The notes beneath the pieces are model-generated. The model was given only the letters and a program-made list of their open reading frames with translations. It made no database searches and had not been told where the DNA came from. Both the position numbers and the translations under genes were made by a program. From Anaerolinea sp. (GTDB lineage Bacteria > Chloroflexota > Anaerolineae > JAAEKA01): 13,014 nt of DNA. The stretch lies in NCBI GenBank assembly GCA_014879765.1, contig JACSRL010000099.1:1-13014 (forward strand), read 5' to 3'. Positions 11,473-13,014 of this stretch are shown piece by piece (within the stretch, counting starts at the first letter, position 1; every line of letters begins with the position of its first letter).

Positions 11473-12935
11473 CTGCGCCGCGCGCGACGCAGGCTCAGCC
11501 AGGCCAGCGCCAGCGGCAGGCCGAAGGCAAAGGCCACCCCCAACAGGTGGCCCCAGTAGATGCTGCCGCCCAGCAGCGCCAGTCGCAGCGGGCCATAGAT
11601 CAGCACTGAAAGCTGGGTGGTGAACAGATAGCCAACGCCGGCGCGCAGCCGGAAGCGGCGCATCCAGCGCTCCTGCTCCTTTTCCATCGCTTCACCGGCC
11701 GCGTCGGGGAGATCCAGCACCAGCCAGGGGAAGGGCCAGACCGCGTACCAGATGCGAAAGCCCAGCGAGAGCAGCGGGTAGGCCACGTTGATCTCTGCGG
11801 CCGCGCGCAGCGGGGAGCGGCCGCGCCAGGTGCGCCAGAGCAGCCACGCCCCCACCAGCGCCAGCAGGATCAGTCCCGCCCCGGCCAGCTGCCCCCGATC
11901 CAGGGGCAGATTTAGCTCGCGCCCGGTCAGCAGCAGCAGGGCCAGCGGCGAATAGCCCGCGCCGGTGACGGTGCGCAGCAGCCGCTGGAGCAGCAACAGC
12001 GGGGAGCCGTAGGGCAGGAAGGCGACGAGGGTCAGCAACAGCCAGGAGGCGGCCACGCCCAGCAGCAGCCGCAGCCTGCTGCGCGCGTCGGGCAGGCCAT
12101 GCAGCGTCGCCAGCAGCAGGAAGGGGATGGGCAGCAGGCCGCTGAGCTTGGTGAGCGGGGCCAGCAGCATGACCGCGAAGCCCAGCACCGGCCGCTGGCG
12201 TCGCACCAGCAGCAGGCCAGCCAGCAGCCAGAAGATCATCAGCCCGTCGTTGTGGCCGTTCATGGCGAAGGTCAGCAGCAGCGCCGGGTTCCAGGCCCAG
12301 AGCAGGGTGTGCGCCGCGCGCCGGCCGGGTGTGCTGGCCGCCAGCAGCAGCCAGATCAACACGGCCGAGCCCAGCAGGGTCAGCGCGCCCAGCGTCTTCC
12401 ACAGCAGCAGGCCGGCCAGCAGATGATCGCCGCTGAGCCGGGCGATGAGGCTCGCCGCGACCTGAAAGGCCGGGCCGTAGGGGGAAATGCCCTTGCCCCA
12501 CTCGCCGGCGTAGGGCAGCCAGCTCTCCTGGGGGATGGCCGCCGAGGCCACCAGGTAGGGGTTCTGGCCGAAGATCGCCTCCACCCGGCCCAGCAGCAGA
12601 TAGTTGTAGATGTCCAGGGCGTTGATGGGGAAGGCGCCGATCAGCAGCAGGCTGAACAGCGCGGCCGGCAGCAGGATCGCCGCCAGCCGCGGCGGGCGCT
12701 GGCTGGCCAGCGCCGCGCGATAGGCCTGCCAATAGAGCCAGAAGAGGGCCAGCAGCAGCGCGCTGTAGGCCAGCGCGCCCCACGGCCAGCCGGCAAAGGT
12801 GGCCACGTCGGGCCGGTGCGTGGGCAGGGCGTAGGGCGCCAGCGGCATCCAGACGCGCAGAATCAAATAGCCGGCCAGGCTGAGCCCGGCCAGCAGCCAG
12901 AAACGGCGCGCAGTAGCCCGATGATCCATTTTCAT
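11469..12935 (-). CDS. polytopic glycosyltransferase, polyprenol-phosphate mannose-dependent (MptA/B-like, GT-C)
   Basis: The 488-residue protein has about 11-13 hydrophobic segments and fits the GT-C fold of mannosyltransferases that use polyprenyl-phosphate mannose. Landmarks: Asp108 in INALDIYNYLLLGR, the expected catalytic acidic residue of the first extracytoplasmic loop; GRVEAIFGQNPYL; GISPYGPAFQ (149-158); LLWAWNPALLLTFAMNGHNDGLM (about 211-233), which is typical of the MptA/MptB and GT87 groups; and LAPLTKLSGLLP. It would elongate a lipid-linked or cell-surface glycan at the membrane. ATG at 12935 follows AGGGG at seven bases and is preferred over ATG at 12929. The C-terminus is basic (LRRARRS). 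Confidence 0.8.
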   Translation of the reverse strand: MKMDHRATARRFWLLAGLSLAGYLILRVWMPLAPYALPTHRPDVATFAGWPWGALAYSALLLALFWLYWQAYRAALASQRPPRLAAILLPAALFSLLLIGAFPINALDIYNYLLLGRVEAIFGQNPYLVASAAIPQESWLPYAGEWGKGISPYGPAFQVAASLIARLSGDHLLAGLLLWKTLGALTLLGSAVLIWLLLAASTPGRRAAHTLLWAWNPALLLTFAMNGHNDGLMIFWLLAGLLLVRRQRPVLGFAVMLLAPLTKLSGLLPIPFLLLATLHGLPDARSRLRLLLGVAASWLLLTLVAFLPYGSPLLLLQRLLRTVTGAGYSPLALLLLTGRELNLPLDRGQLAGAGLILLALVGAWLLWRTWRGRSPLRAAAEINVAYPLLSLGFRIWYAVWPFPWLVLDLPDAAGEAMEKEQERWMRRFRLRAGVGYLFTTQLSVLIYGPLRLALLGGSIYWGHLLGVAFAFGLPLALAWLSLRRARRS

Positions 12936-13014
12936 GTTTGTCCCCTAGCCGCTCGGGCCGGTCTTTGCGCAGCACCCCGGACGGGGCCGACCGAGCCCGC
13001 TACTTTCATCCACG

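Noticed and set aside
11692..12975. 427-codon minus-strand frame overlapping the mannosyltransferase-like gene
   Set aside because: Ala/Pro/Arg/Gly-rich shadow in another frame; the 488-residue frame has membrane segments and family motifs.
12945..13014. Open minus-strand frame from the window edge ending in TAG at 12947-12945 (ending CCAKTGPSG)
   Set aside because: Could be the tail of an upstream gene, but only 22 codons are visible and no motif supports it.

Overview
The window is GC-rich bacterial DNA, dense with genes on the minus strand and starting with an AT-richer, patchy stretch. Protein content suggests a member of Chloroflexota (Anaerolineae/Caldilineae-like): ScpB followed by HTH proteins with Sm-like C-termini, a GT-C mannosyltransferase of the MptA/B type, and an HNH endonuclease with a VLVLN..YEPL N-terminus. 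This is an inference from protein style; no marker gene such as rRNA is present.

Layout. (1) 1-1674 looks like accessory DNA: the C-terminal end of an AlbA/RecG-like ATP-binding protein, a good sigma-70-type promoter over its stop codon, a lipoprotein gene broken by an in-frame stop, an intact two-gene PIN-toxin/antitoxin module, and a small ORF that joins pieces resembling HsdS and HsdM. (2) 1667-2409 is a five-tRNA transcription unit (Ala-TGC, Gly-GCC, Phe-GAA, Gln-TTG, His-GTG) with a clear promoter, a 38-nt palindrome in one spacer and a strong terminator. (3) 2465-2965 is an HNH endonuclease gene, followed by a convergent intergenic region full of competing inverted repeats. (4) 5253-3167 (minus) is a membrane-anchored HExxH protein translationally coupled to sfsA. 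(5) 8233-5465 (minus) is an apparent operon: scpB, a 451-residue XRE-HTH / Ser-Tyr-Gly-rich repeat / Hfq-like Sm fusion, a second shorter HTH-Sm fusion, and a DUF4760-like protein. (6) 9982-8666 (minus) is an LCAT-like serine acyl hydrolase. (7) 10180-10650 (plus) is a stand-alone degenerate receiver domain whose 3' end overlaps that of a convergent nitrilase-family gene (11438-10584), which appears to have a leaderless promoter. (8) 12935-11469 (minus) is a polytopic mannosyltransferase-like protein.

The most interesting content is the pair of adjacent, translationally coupled genes that each fuse a helix-turn-helix region to an Hfq-like Sm domain, the larger one with a long FUS-like SYGG/EGRSS repeat tract. 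This resembles a home-made RNA chaperone or condensate-forming nucleic-acid-binding system, placed in an operon with the chromosome-segregation factor ScpB. Other points worth following are three promoters whose -35 element overlaps the stop codon of the upstream gene, the receiver domain without its catalytic residues, and the hairpin shared by the two convergent overlapping genes.
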